DNA of 64,000 nucleotides from Curtobacterium guangdongense (GCF_049341845.1 NZ_JBMPIT010000006.1:300219-364218); one strand, 5' to 3'. Numbered from the stretch's first letter, positions 25,491 through 34,220 are shown. Numbers and translations: made by a program. Notes: generated by a model not told the origin, from the sequence alone.

Positions 25491-27509
25491 ATGACCAGTT
25501 CCTCGCGCTCACCGCTCGGCGTCACGCTCGTCGACGGCGGCGCCAACGTCGCCCTGTTCTCGACCACCGCCGACCGCATCGAGTTCTGCCGGTTCGACGA
25601 CGACGGGACCGAGCACCGCACCGAGCTCACCCACCGTACCGGGTACACGTTCCACGACATCGTGCCGGACGTGGCCGTCGGCACCCGCTACGGCTTCCGC
25701 GTGCACGGCCCCTGGGACCCGGCGAACGGTCTGCGGCACAACCCTGCGAAGCTCCTGCTCGACCCGTACGCGACGGCGATCGACGGCACGTACGAATGGG
25801 GCCAGGCGCTGTTCGGCCACGACATGGAGCACCCGGACCGGATCGACGAGACCGACTCGGCGAGCGCGATGCCGAAGTCCGTGGTCGCCGACCGCACGTT
25901 CGACTGGGGCGACGACGTCCGTCCCGACACGCACCTGTCCGACACCGTGGTGTACGAGGTGCACGTGAAGGGGTTCACGCAGCAGCACCCCGACGTCCCG
26001 GAGGACATCCGCGGCACCTACGCCGGCATGGCGCACCCGGCGGCGATCCAGCACCTGGTCTACCTGGGCGTGACGGCCGTCGAGCTCCTGCCGACGCAGC
26101 AGTTCGTGCAGGACTCGACGCTCGCCGACAAGGGGCTGCGCAACTACTGGGGCTACAACTCGATCGGCTTCTTCGCGCCGCACGACGAGTACGCGTCCTC
26201 GGGAACGGCCGGACAGCAGGTCGCGGAGTTCAAGCAGATGGTCAAGGCCATGCACGCCGCTGGTCTCGAGGTCATCATGGACGTCGTCTACAACCACACC
26301 GCCGAGGGCAACCACATGGGCCCGACGCTGTCGTTCAAGGGCATCGACAACCCGTCGTACTACCGCCTGGTCGAGGACGACGGTTCGAGCTACTTCGACA
26401 CCACCGGCACCGGCAACTCCCTCAACGTCGCCCACCCCGCGGCGCTCGGCCTGATCGCGGACTCGCTCCGCTACTGGGTCGAGGAGATGCACGTCGACGG
26501 CTTCCGCTTCGACCTCGCGACGACGCTGACCCGCCAGGACAACGAGGCGAGCCGCCGCTCCGCGTTCCTCGACATCATCCACCAGGACCCGGTGCTGCGG
26601 ACGGTCAAGATGATCGCCGAGCCCTGGGACACCGCTGGGTACCAGGTCGGCGGGTTCCCGGCCGAGTGGTCCGAGTGGAACGGCAAGTACCGCGACGACA
26701 TGCGCGCGTTCTGGCGCGGCGACGAGGGCGTCCTGGGCGACGCCGTCCAGCGGTTCCTCGGCAGCCCGGACGTCTACGAGGGGTCTCGCCGTGCGCCGGT
26801 CTGCTCGGTGGACTTCATCACCGCGCACGACGGCTTCACCCTCGCCGACCTGACGATGTACGCCGAGAAGCACAACGAGGCCAACGGCGAGGACAACAAC
26901 GACGGCGAGAGCAACAACACGTCGTTCAACGGCGGCATCGAGGGTCCGACCGACGACGGCGCGGTGAACGACTACCGCGACCGGCAGCGTCGGAACTTCC
27001 TCGGCACGCTCCTGCTGTCGGCCGGGGTCCCGATGATCCTGGGCGGCGACGAGATCGCCCGGTCGCAGGGCGGCAACAACAACGCGTACTGCCACGACGA
27101 CGAGATCTCGTGGTTCGACTGGGCCGCGGCGGACCAGGACCTGCTGGCGTTCACCCGGTCGGCGATCGCGTTCCGCAAGCAGCACGTCGCGCTCCGCCCG
27201 GAGTGGTACCGCACGGCACCCGGCGAGTCCGGTTCGACCGTCTCGGTCCTGCGCGCGGACGACGCCGGCTTCGAGGACGCCGACTGGGCCGACACCGGCA
27301 ACCGGGCCGTGATGCTCGTGCTCGAGCACGGGGACGACGCGGTGGCGGTGCTGTTGAACGCCTCGGAGACGACCGTCGAGTTCAGGCTGCCCGAGAAGCC
27401 GGGCGGCGGGACGTGGTCCCTCGGCCTCTCGAGTGACCCGGACCAGCAGGTCGACGCAGGGGCCGAGTCCGTCCTGGTCCGGGACGCGTCCTTCACGGCG
27501 CTGCACTGA
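25491..27509 (+). CDS. glgX: Glycogen debranching enzyme
   Basis: A 672-residue GH13 enzyme of the GlgX/isoamylase type. An N-terminal CBM48-like domain (residues ~1-100) precedes the catalytic barrel. Conserved GH13 regions are visible: DVVYNHT, the nucleophile D341 in GFRFDLATTL, the acid E377 in IAEPWD, and ITAHDGFTL. The GYNSIGFFAPHDEY segment is typical of debranching enzymes. It removes alpha-1,6 branches from glycogen limit dextrins. The ATG at 25491 was chosen because similarity begins there, although no strong ribosome binding site precedes it. Confidence 0.95.
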   Translation: MTSSSRSPLGVTLVDGGANVALFSTTADRIEFCRFDDDGTEHRTELTHRTGYTFHDIVPDVAVGTRYGFRVHGPWDPANGLRHNPAKLLLDPYATAIDGTYEWGQALFGHDMEHPDRIDETDSASAMPKSVVADRTFDWGDDVRPDTHLSDTVVYEVHVKGFTQQHPDVPEDIRGTYAGMAHPAAIQHLVYLGVTAVELLPTQQFVQDSTLADKGLRNYWGYNSIGFFAPHDEYASSGTAGQQVAEFKQMVKAMHAAGLEVIMDVVYNHTAEGNHMGPTLSFKGIDNPSYYRLVEDDGSSYFDTTGTGNSLNVAHPAALGLIADSLRYWVEEMHVDGFRFDLATTLTRQDNEASRRSAFLDIIHQDPVLRTVKMIAEPWDTAGYQVGGFPAEWSEWNGKYRDDMRAFWRGDEGVLGDAVQRFLGSPDVYEGSRRAPVCSVDFITAHDGFTLADLTMYAEKHNEANGEDNNDGESNNTSFNGGIEGPTDDGAVNDYRDRQRRNFLGTLLLSAGVPMILGGDEIARSQGGNNNAYCHDDEISWFDWAAADQDLLAFTRSAIAFRKQHVALRPEWYRTAPGESGSTVSVLRADDAGFEDADWADTGNRAVMLVLEHGDDAVAVLLNASETTVEFRLPEKPGGGTWSLGLSSDPDQQVDAGAESVLVRDASFTALH

Positions 27510-27602
27510 CGGGCGCGCCGCGTCGGAACGCCGGGTCCGCGCCCGAACGCGCGATCCGGCCGATTGTTGCACCAGCGCGCTGCCGGACACAGACTCGTGG
27601 TG

Positions 27603-28073
27603 ATGACTGCACTGACCTCACTCGTGTACATGTCCGTCGCCGCCGACGAGATGACCGATGCCGACCTGGTCGCGATGCTCCGGGAAGCACGCCTGCGGAA
27701 CGACGCGCTCGGCGTCTCCGGTCTGCTGCTCGCGAAGGGTGGTCGGTTCCTGCAGGTCCTGGAGGGCCCGGTGTGGAGTGTCGAGGACCGGTTCCGTGCG
27801 ATCGAGCGCGACCCCCGGCACCGCGAGGTCAAGACCCTCTCGCGTGAGGCCGTCACCTCGCGCCGCTTCGACGGCTGGGCCATGGCGTTCGCCGCGCCGT
27901 CCGACTCGGACGTCCGGGACGAACCGGGTTTCAGCACCTTCCTCGCGGACCGTTCACCGCTGCCGGCCGAATTGGCCGGCTCCCCTGCCGACTGGCTCCT
28001 CCGGTGGTTCCGCGGTCGTGACCTGCACGATCTGCCGGAGGAGCGGGTCACCCTGGGCCGACACGCCGCCTGA
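27603..28073 (+). CDS. BLUF-domain blue-light sensor protein
   Basis: A 156-residue flavin-binding BLUF protein. The key residues are in place: Y9 (SLVYMS), N33 (RNDALGVSG) and Q51 (RFLQVLEG), with W92 and M94 in FDGWAMAF. This makes a functional Tyr-Gln-Met/Trp photocycle likely. The BLUF domain covers about residues 3-100; the remaining ~55 residues have no recognised output domain. It is therefore a short BLUF that must act through a partner. The ATG at 27603 gives the standard BLUF N-terminus, although GTG codons lie just upstream. Confidence 0.92.
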   Translation: MTALTSLVYMSVAADEMTDADLVAMLREARLRNDALGVSGLLLAKGGRFLQVLEGPVWSVEDRFRAIERDPRHREVKTLSREAVTSRRFDGWAMAFAAPSDSDVRDEPGFSTFLADRSPLPAELAGSPADWLLRWFRGRDLHDLPEERVTLGRHAA

Positions 28074-28089
28074 CGACACCGGAGCGGGT

Positions 28090-28122
28090 CCGGCGACGGC
28101 CGGTGGTCGCCGCCGGACTGCC
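28090..28122. terminator. Hairpin between convergent BLUF and GH16 genes
   Basis: A GC-rich imperfect inverted repeat (GTCCGGCGAC on the left, GTCGCCGCCGGAC on the right with a 3-nt bulge) fills the short space between the two converging stops. It is placed to end transcription in both directions. Confidence 0.5.
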
Positions 28123-28124
28123 GA

Positions 28125-28958
28125 TCAGGAGTTGTCGATCACGCGGACGAAGTCGACCCGCATCTGCTGCGGGAACTGCGTGGACCCGTCCGGGTAGCCC
28201 GGCCAGTTCCCGCCGACCGCCAGGTTCAGCACGATGAAGAACGGCTTGTCGAACACCCATGGGTTGCCGCCGGTGTCCGCCGTCGTGACCGTCTTGTACG
28301 CGACACCGTCGACGGACCAGGTGATCGATCCGGGCCTCCAGTCGACCGCGAACGTGTGGAACGTGTCCGCGAACGACCACCCCTGCGGGTGTTGGTAGCT
28401 CGACGTGATCCCCTGACCCCCGGAGTACCCGGGCCCGTGGATCGTGCCGTGCACGGTCGCCGGTTCGTAGCCGACGTTCTCCATCACGTCGATCTCACCG
28501 GAGTTCGGCCACCCGACCTGGGGCAGGTCGGAGCCCAGCATCCAGAACGCCGGCCAGATGCCCTGCCCCCGCGGGATCTGGATGCGCGCCTCGATCCGGC
28601 CGTACCGGGGTGTGTACTTCCCCTGCGTCGACAGCCGCGCGCTCGTGTAGGACCCGTCGGCCTCGCGCTTCGCCGTGATGACGAGGTTGCCCTGTCCGTC
28701 GAGCGCCGAGTTGTCGCGCGAGTCCGTGTAGTTCTCCAGCTCGTTGTTGCCCCAACCACCGCCTCCCGTCTCGTTCGTCCAGACCGAACGGTCCGGTGCG
28801 CTCCCGGCGGGGCCGTCGAAGTCCTGCGACCAGATGACGTCACCGTTCGCGGCGCTCGCCGGGCCGTTCGCGGTGACGGCCGGTGCGACGCCGAGGGCGA
28901 CCGCGGCCGTCCCGGCGAGCACGAGTGCGACCGTGCGGCGCTTCCTGTTGCGTGTCAT
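28125..28958 (-). CDS. Secreted GH16 glycoside hydrolase, probable beta-1,3-glucanase
   Basis: A 277-residue secreted enzyme. Residues 1-37 form a signal peptide (RNRKRR, hydrophobic core, ASAANG). The rest is one GH16 beta-jelly-roll domain. The catalytic EIDVME motif has E155 (nucleophile) and E160 (acid/base), with D157 between them. WGNNELENYT near residues 69-78 is typical of GH16 laminarinases. It should cut beta-1,3-(1,4)-glucans such as laminarin or fungal and plant cell-wall glucan outside the cell. GGAGGTCCGAGGAC precedes the ATG at 28958. The preceding beta-helix gene is only 14 nt away and co-directional. Confidence 0.92.
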   Translation of the reverse strand: MTRNRKRRTVALVLAGTAAVALGVAPAVTANGPASAANGDVIWSQDFDGPAGSAPDRSVWTNETGGGGWGNNELENYTDSRDNSALDGQGNLVITAKREADGSYTSARLSTQGKYTPRYGRIEARIQIPRGQGIWPAFWMLGSDLPQVGWPNSGEIDVMENVGYEPATVHGTIHGPGYSGGQGITSSYQHPQGWSFADTFHTFAVDWRPGSITWSVDGVAYKTVTTADTGGNPWVFDKPFFIVLNLAVGGNWPGYPDGSTQFPQQMRVDFVRVIDNS

Positions 28959-28972
28959 GTCCTCGGACCTCC

Positions 28973-30751
28973 TCAGTTGTACGACGCCAGTCGGTTCGGC
29001 GCCGTGTTGCCCGCCGGTGTCGGGACCGCTCCCCCGACGCCGTTGATCACGCTCGAGATGGTGCCTGTGTCCCCGAGGGAGACCGTCACCAACCCGTGCG
29101 CACGGACGCCGGACGTCTGCGGGACCTCGAACGCACGATCGGCGTGCACGGCCGGGTTCGTGTTGAAGAAGCAGTAGACGCCGCCACCCCAGATCTCGTG
29201 CGTCGTGACGGTCGACGCCACCTTGTACGCGGCGTACCCGGCTCCGGTCGGGCTCTGCCACGACGCGTTGTCCGGCACGTCGTACGGCATCTCGTTCTGG
29301 AAGAAGATGGTCTTCCCGTTGTTGCCGTTCCACTGCACCTCGTACCGCTGGTAGTGCTCGACGAAGAGCCCGGTGGCGAGGACGTCGTCCCCGTTCACCT
29401 CGACGCCCGTGGCGCCGGTGTTGACCGTCCATCCGGTCGCCGCTCCGCCGTGGTCGGCCCGCCACGCCCAGATGTGGTCGACGAGGGTGTCGTCCGCGTT
29501 CACCTGCAGGGTGGTCGAGGCCTTCCCCTGGATGCTCGAGCCGACGCGGAAGAACACGTCCTGGATGCTCTGCGGGTCGCCGGCGTGGTCGACGTGCGAG
29601 CCGCTCGTCCCGAGGCGGACGAGCTGGGCACTGTTCTGCGTCCCGGCGTCGACGACGAGGTTCGAGACGTTTACTCCCGCGACGTCCGTCGAGGTCAGGA
29701 CGGCGTTGCCCTTCGTCGGCACGAGCGTCGGGAACCCGATGCCCGTCACGACGGTGTCCGCCCGGGTCACGGTGATCGGCGCGTCGAGCTGGTAGGTGCC
29801 CGGCGTGAAGAACAGGTTGAGTCCCTGGGACAGCGCGCTGTTGATCGTCGACGCCGAGTCACCGGGGTGCGCGACGTAGAAGTTCCGCATCGGGATGTCG
29901 GTGCCGGCGGTGTTCGGCCAGGTCACCCCGGACGAGTTCTGTCGGAGCGACGGCACGAACACGTGGTACTTGTTCGAGGAGTCCACGTACAGGTACGGCT
30001 TCTCACGCGTGGTCGGCGTCGTCGCGAGGGTCGTGTAGCTCTTCGAGAAGTCGTTCGCCGGGGCGCCGTTCACGCCCGAGAACGTCATGTTCCAGTTGCC
30101 GCCCTGCCACGACCCGATCGTGGAGTTCCGGGTGTACCACTGCTGCTGCGACCCGCTCGTGACGGTGCCGTCGACCTTCGAGTCGGCGATGTAGCCGCCG
30201 GAGGAGTACCCCTGTCCGCCGTCCTGGTTCGACGGCCCCATGGTCAGGTTGCCCGCGATGTGGACGCGACGCATCGGCGCGGCCTGGGACACCGCCCACC
30301 GGTCGGTGCCGCCTTCCGGTGCGATCTTCACGTTCTCGACCGATCGCCAGAAGTTCTGCGTCGCGTTCTTCTCGTCGCCGGCGTTCCAACCGGAGTCGAC
30401 GTTGACCGCGCCGTTGATGGTGACGTCGTCGGGGTTCTTCCCGAGCCCGGCGACCGAGGTGTAGAACCCGAGGTTCGCCCAGACACGCCCATAGCTGCCC
30501 GGCTTGAAGAGGAACGCGTACCGCTGCGATCCGAACTGCGCGCTCGGGTTGCGGAGTTGGGCGTTGAACGCGGCGTCGACGTCGGCCTGGATGGTCGATG
30601 CCGGCACGGAGGGGTCGTAGATCTTGACACTGCTCCCGAAGTCGGGGGTGTCGCTCGTGGTCACCGCCTGAGCCGAGATCGCGGGGGCCAGTGCTCCCAC
30701 GACACCGGCGCTCAGGGCGATCGCGACGAGTTGCTTCATCCGTCGTTGCAT
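28973..30751 (-). CDS. Secreted right-handed beta-helix protein (GH55-like, often called F5/8-type protein)
   Basis: A 592-residue secreted protein with a signal peptide (MKQLVAIALSAGVVGALAPAISAQA). A long repeat-rich body shows beta-helix turns such as VTINGAVNVDSGW, PGTYQLDAPITVTRADTVVTGIG and VSNLVVDAGTQNSAQLV. Streptomyces homologues are annotated as coagulation-factor-5/8-type or adenylyl-cyclase proteins. From memory of the fold, it looks like the double beta-helix of GH55 exo-beta-1,3-glucanases. The GH16 gene next door supports a glucan role. The GH55 link is inference. The ATG at 30751 was chosen; 30739 is also possible. Confidence 0.7.
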   Translation of the reverse strand: MQRRMKQLVAIALSAGVVGALAPAISAQAVTTSDTPDFGSSVKIYDPSVPASTIQADVDAAFNAQLRNPSAQFGSQRYAFLFKPGSYGRVWANLGFYTSVAGLGKNPDDVTINGAVNVDSGWNAGDEKNATQNFWRSVENVKIAPEGGTDRWAVSQAAPMRRVHIAGNLTMGPSNQDGGQGYSSGGYIADSKVDGTVTSGSQQQWYTRNSTIGSWQGGNWNMTFSGVNGAPANDFSKSYTTLATTPTTREKPYLYVDSSNKYHVFVPSLRQNSSGVTWPNTAGTDIPMRNFYVAHPGDSASTINSALSQGLNLFFTPGTYQLDAPITVTRADTVVTGIGFPTLVPTKGNAVLTSTDVAGVNVSNLVVDAGTQNSAQLVRLGTSGSHVDHAGDPQSIQDVFFRVGSSIQGKASTTLQVNADDTLVDHIWAWRADHGGAATGWTVNTGATGVEVNGDDVLATGLFVEHYQRYEVQWNGNNGKTIFFQNEMPYDVPDNASWQSPTGAGYAAYKVASTVTTHEIWGGGVYCFFNTNPAVHADRAFEVPQTSGVRAHGLVTVSLGDTGTISSVINGVGGAVPTPAGNTAPNRLASYN

Positions 30752-30770
30752 GATGCTCGATTCGTCGATG

Positions 30771-30834
30771 TGCGGCGACGTTGCCGCACGCAACAGAAGC
30801 TAGACCTGTTCGTCCGCTCAGACAGTCGGACGAA
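30771..30834. promoter_or_regulatory. Inverted repeats upstream of the beta-helix/GH16 genes
   Basis: The 128-nt region upstream of the beta-helix gene holds TTCGTCCG-10 nt-CGGACGAA (30809-30834) and TGCGGC-6 nt-GCCGCA (30771-30788). The first is a perfect 8-bp inverted repeat with operator-like spacing. Either could bind a sugar-responsive repressor or form RNA structure in the leader. No regulator gene lies alongside that is clearly matched to it. Confidence 0.45.
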
Positions 30835-30879
30835 TCGAGGACCAGTCATGTCCCCCGGATGAGGGGTGCAGACCGCGCG

Positions 30880-31374
30880 TCAACGACCTCGACGACGAAC
30901 CGCCGACCGCGGCGGCGCCGCCCGGAGCTCCGCACTGACCCGTCCGAGGATCCGTGCGAGTTCGGCGGCGTCGTCATCCGTGAGGTGCGCGAAGAGCAGC
31001 CCGTGCACCGTGGCGATGTGCCCCGGGAAGACCGCGGCAAGGACATCGCGGCCGGCCGCCGTGAGCGTCACGACCGTGCTGCGCTCGTCATCCGGGGACG
31101 GTCCGCGGGTGACGAGCCCGCGCTGCTCGAGCAACTGCGCCTGGTAGGTCAGCCCGCTCCGGCTGTAGACCACGCCGTCCGCCAGGTCCGTCATGCGCAG
31201 GTGCCCGTCCGGTGCGTCCCCGAGCCGGGCGAGCAGCTGGAACTGCACGTAGCTGAGCTGCCCGACGTCCTTCAACTGCCGCTCCACTGCGGGCCGCAGC
31301 AGCGCTCCGACCTCGGTGAAGGCGAGGTAGGCACCGAGCTGCGTCGGCGTGAGGGCGGCAGGCGTTTCCGGCAT
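30880..31374 (-). CDS. MarR-family transcriptional regulator
   Basis: A 164-residue MarR repressor. The winged helix runs from LSYVQFQLLARLGDAPDGHLRMTDLADGVVYSRSGLTYQAQLLEQRGLV to the wing RGPSPDDERSTVVTLTAAG. It is divergent from an oxidoreductase gene, and the 89-nt spacer contains two copies of the palindrome TTCGAATTCGAA. This is the standard layout of an autoregulated MarR pair responding to quinones, aldehydes or phenolics. The ATG at 31374 fits the family start. Confidence 0.92.
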   Translation of the reverse strand: MPETPAALTPTQLGAYLAFTEVGALLRPAVERQLKDVGQLSYVQFQLLARLGDAPDGHLRMTDLADGVVYSRSGLTYQAQLLEQRGLVTRGPSPDDERSTVVTLTAAGRDVLAAVFPGHIATVHGLLFAHLTDDDAAELARILGRVSAELRAAPPRSAVRRRGR

Positions 31375-31394
31375 GCTCCGATCCTACCTGTTGA

Positions 31395-31440
31395 TTCGAA
31401 TTCGAAGCAGTGGTACGGTTCCAACAACTTCGAATTCGAA
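31395..31440. promoter_or_regulatory. Twin TTCGAATTCGAA operators
   Basis: The perfect 12-bp palindrome TTCGAATTCGAA occurs at 31395-31406 and 31429-31440. It is followed in both cases by GCA, so a 15-nt direct repeat is formed. The start-to-start distance is 34 bp, about three helical turns, placing both sites on nearly the same DNA face. They fill the spacer between the divergent MarR and oxidoreductase genes and very probably bind the MarR protein. Confidence 0.8.
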
Positions 31441-31463
31441 GCACATGACGAAAGGGCAAGACC

Positions 31464-32393
31464 ATGCAGGCAGTCCAGTTCTCCGAGGTCGGCGGACCCG
31501 AGGTCCTCCGGTACGGCGAGGTCGAGCAGCCCGCGCCCGCCGCCGGGCAGGTGCGCGCGCGGGTCGCGGCATCGGCGTACAACGCGGCCGACAACGGCAT
31601 GCGGGCCGGGTTCCTCCCCATCCCGATCCAGCTCCCGCACATCCCCGGGTACGACGTCTCCGGAATCGTCGATGCACTCGGCGACGGTGTGACCGGACTG
31701 GCCGTCGGCGACGCGGTCATCGGCTTCCTCCCGATGGAGGCCGACGGCGGAGCAGCGGAGTACGTCGTCGCTCCGGCGGAGTCATGGGTGCCAGCACCGA
31801 CGAGCATCCCCCTGGCCGACGCGGCCGCGCTGCCGTCCGTGGCACTCACCGCGTGGCAGGCGCTCTTCGACGACGGCGGGCTCCGCGCCGGGCAGCGGCT
31901 GCTGATCGTCGGCGCCGGCGGCGTGGTCGGCAAGTACGCGATCCAGCTCGCGAAGCGCGCCGGCGTCCACGTCATCGCGACCGCGAGCCCCCGCAGCGCC
32001 GACGACGTCCGGGCAGCAGGAGCCGACCAGGTCATCGACCACACCGAGGCCGACGTGCTCGGTGCACTCGACGGGCAGGTCGACGTCCTGCTGAACCTCG
32101 CGCCGCTCGACCCGGAACAGTTCGCGGCCGACGTTGCAGCCGTCCGGGACGGTGGCACCGTCGTGAGCACGACGGCGTTCATCACCACTCCGGGTGACGA
32201 GTCGCGGGGTGTGCGTGCCGCGACCGTCTTCGTCCTGCCGAACCGGGAGCGCCTGGCCGAGCTGGTGGCCCTCGTCGACCAGGGTGCGCTGGCCGTCGAG
32301 GTCACACGGCGCATCCCGCTCGCCGAGCTGCCGGCGCTCCACGCCGAGGGTGCGGCCGGCCGGATCGCCGGCAAGGTGATCGTCCTGCCGTGA
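31464..32393 (+). CDS. NADP-dependent zinc-type alcohol dehydrogenase-like oxidoreductase (quinone reductase family)
   Basis: A 309-residue medium-chain dehydrogenase/reductase of the quinone oxidoreductase branch. The N-terminal GroES-like domain (VQFSEVGGPEVLRYGEVEQP, IPGYDVSGIV) lacks the zinc-binding cysteines. The Rossmann region shows LLIVGAGGVVGKYAIQLAKRAG. It reduces quinones or enones with NADPH. The ATG at 31464 follows a second palindrome by 23 nt. The divergent MarR gene and operators suggest induction by an electrophile or quinone. Confidence 0.9.
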   Translation: MQAVQFSEVGGPEVLRYGEVEQPAPAAGQVRARVAASAYNAADNGMRAGFLPIPIQLPHIPGYDVSGIVDALGDGVTGLAVGDAVIGFLPMEADGGAAEYVVAPAESWVPAPTSIPLADAAALPSVALTAWQALFDDGGLRAGQRLLIVGAGGVVGKYAIQLAKRAGVHVIATASPRSADDVRAAGADQVIDHTEADVLGALDGQVDVLLNLAPLDPEQFAADVAAVRDGGTVVSTTAFITTPGDESRGVRAATVFVLPNRERLAELVALVDQGALAVEVTRRIPLAELPALHAEGAAGRIAGKVIVLP

Positions 32394-32404
32394 CGCTACC
32401 AACC

Positions 32405-32453
32405 GGCGGACGGGAGGCTCGTGGCCGTGTCCGCCACGAGCCTCCCGTCCGCC
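32405..32453. terminator. GACGGGAGGCTCG-family hairpin
   Basis: A perfect 21-bp stem (32405-32425 with 32433-32453) has the same 7-nt loop CGTGTCC as the hairpin at 25358. It lies between the converging oxidoreductase and sufU genes and probably ends both transcripts. Confidence 0.85.
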
Positions 32454-32463
32454 TGTTGGATGA

Positions 32464-32913
32464 CTACCGGGCCGCGCTCGCCTCGCGCGCGGCGGCTTCC
32501 GCCGCGACCCACGCGAGCATCGCGCACTTCACGCGCATGACGAACTTCGAGACGCCGTGGAAGGCGATCAGGTCCTCGAGGACGTCCTCGTCGGGCTCGC
32601 CGGCGCCACGAGAGCGCATCATCGTGCGGAACTCCTCGGTGAGCGCGAGGAACTCCGGCACGGTCCGGCCGACGGCCATGTCCGTGAGCACCGAAGCCGA
32701 AGCCATCGAGATCGAGCAGCCGTCGCCCTGCCAGCCGAGTCCAGCGACCCGGTCGGATCCCGGTTCGAGCCGAACGCTGACGGTGATCTCATCGCCGCAC
32801 GTGGGGTTGCGCTCGAAGTGCGACGCATCGGCGTCCGGCAGCTCGCCGTCGCCGTGCCGGGCCTTCGCGTGGTCGAGGATGACCTGCTGGTACAGGGAGT
32901 CGAGGGTGTTCAC
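32464..32913 (-). CDS. sufU: Fe-S cluster assembly sulfur-transfer protein
   Basis: A 149-residue SufU protein. The zinc ligands and sulfur acceptor are conserved: C39 and D41 in NPTCGDE, C66 in GDGCSISMASAS and C130 in VMRVKCAML. SufU receives persulfide sulfur from SufS and passes it to the Fe-S assembly machinery. The GTG start at 32913 overlaps the sufS stop as GTGA, so the two are co-translated. The other suf genes are not in the window. Confidence 0.95.
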   Translation of the reverse strand: MNTLDSLYQQVILDHAKARHGDGELPDADASHFERNPTCGDEITVSVRLEPGSDRVAGLGWQGDGCSISMASASVLTDMAVGRTVPEFLALTEEFRTMMRSRGAGEPDEDVLEDLIAFHGVSKFVMRVKCAMLAWVAAEAAAREASAAR

Positions 32914-34220
32914 GCGTCCGCCTCCGTTGCTCCGAAGTACCCACGGATCTCGCTGACGGCCTGGACGAAGCGGTCCACGTCCTCGTCGGTCGTGTACACG
33001 TACGTGCTCGCGCGGCTCGTCGCGGTGAGCCCGAGGCGACGGTGCAGGGGCTGTGCGCAGTGGTGCCCGGAGCGGACGGCGATGCCCTGCGCGTCGAGGT
33101 ACTGCGCGACGTCGTGAGCGTGCACGCCGTCGACGTCGAACGACACGAGCCCGGAGCGCGGCACACCGGCAGCGGGACCGACGACCGAGATGCCGGGGAC
33201 GGTGGCGAGGCCGTCGAGCATGCGCTGGGCGAGGTGCTCCTCGTGGGCGCGGACCTGCTCCATCCCGATCGCCTGCAGGTAGCGGACGGCCTCGGCGAGC
33301 GCGACGGCCTGCGACACGGGTTGGGTGCCGGCCTCGAAGCGCTCGGGTGCCGGCATGAAGTCGGTGTGCTCCATCGTCACCGTGGTGATCATCGAGCCCC
33401 CGGTGCGGAACGGGGGCAGCGCGTTCAGCAGGTCGCTGCGTCCCCAGAGCACGCCGATGCCGTTCGGGCCGAGCATCTTGTGGCCGGAGAAGGCCGCGAA
33501 GTCGACGTCGAGCGCCTGCACGTCGAGGGGACGGTGCGGCGCGGACTGGCAGGCGTCCAGGACGACGAGTGCGCCGTTGGCGTGTGCCGCCTCGACGACC
33601 TCGGCGACGGGGGCGATCATGCCGGTGACGTTCGACACGTGCGCGAACGCGACGACCTTCGTGTGCTCGGTGATCAGCGCGAGCGCGTCGGCAGCGGTCC
33701 AGCATCCCTGGTCGTCCACGGGCACCCAGCGGAGGGTCGCTCCGGTCGCGAGTGCGGTCTCCTGCCAGGGGACGAGGTTCGCGTGGTGCTCGGCCTCGGT
33801 CACGAGGATCTCGTCGCCGGGACCGATCCGGAAGCGCTCGGCGTCCGCTCCCCCGCGTCCGCGGCTGGCGTTCGCGATGCCGTAGGCGACGAGGTTGAGC
33901 GCGTCGGTGGCGTTCGACGTCCAGACGATCTCAGTCGGGCTCGCGGCGCCCACGAAACCGGCAACGGTCGCGCGGGCGTCCTCGTACGCGTCGGTGCTCA
34001 GCGCCGCGAGGGTGTGCGCCCCGCGGTGCACGGCGGCGTTGTCGTGTTCGAGGAACCGGCGTTCGGCGTCGAGCACCTGTCGTGGCCGCTCCGCGGTGGC
34101 CCCGGAGTCGAGGTACGCCAGCGGCTGCCCGTTCACCTGCTGCTGCAGGATCGGGAAGTCGGCCTTGATCCGCTCGACCTGGTCGTCGGTGAGCGGCTGG
34201 TTCGGTGCCACGATCGTCAC
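32910..34220 (-). CDS. sufS: Cysteine desulfurase
   Basis: A 436-residue group II cysteine desulfurase. The PLP lysine lies in FSGHKMLGPNGIG, and the catalytic cysteine C388 lies in RSGHHCAQP, the short SufS-type loop. It releases sulfur from cysteine for Fe-S cluster assembly with SufU as acceptor. The start is the GTG at 34220, supported by GGAGGAA about 10 nt upstream; the longer ORF start at 34262 is less likely. It is followed at once by sufU. Confidence 0.95.
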   Translation of the reverse strand: MTIVAPNQPLTDDQVERIKADFPILQQQVNGQPLAYLDSGATAERPRQVLDAERRFLEHDNAAVHRGAHTLAALSTDAYEDARATVAGFVGAASPTEIVWTSNATDALNLVAYGIANASRGRGGADAERFRIGPGDEILVTEAEHHANLVPWQETALATGATLRWVPVDDQGCWTAADALALITEHTKVVAFAHVSNVTGMIAPVAEVVEAAHANGALVVLDACQSAPHRPLDVQALDVDFAAFSGHKMLGPNGIGVLWGRSDLLNALPPFRTGGSMITTVTMEHTDFMPAPERFEAGTQPVSQAVALAEAVRYLQAIGMEQVRAHEEHLAQRMLDGLATVPGISVVGPAAGVPRSGLVSFDVDGVHAHDVAQYLDAQGIAVRSGHHCAQPLHRRLGLTATSRASTYVYTTDEDVDRFVQAVSEIRGYFGATEADA

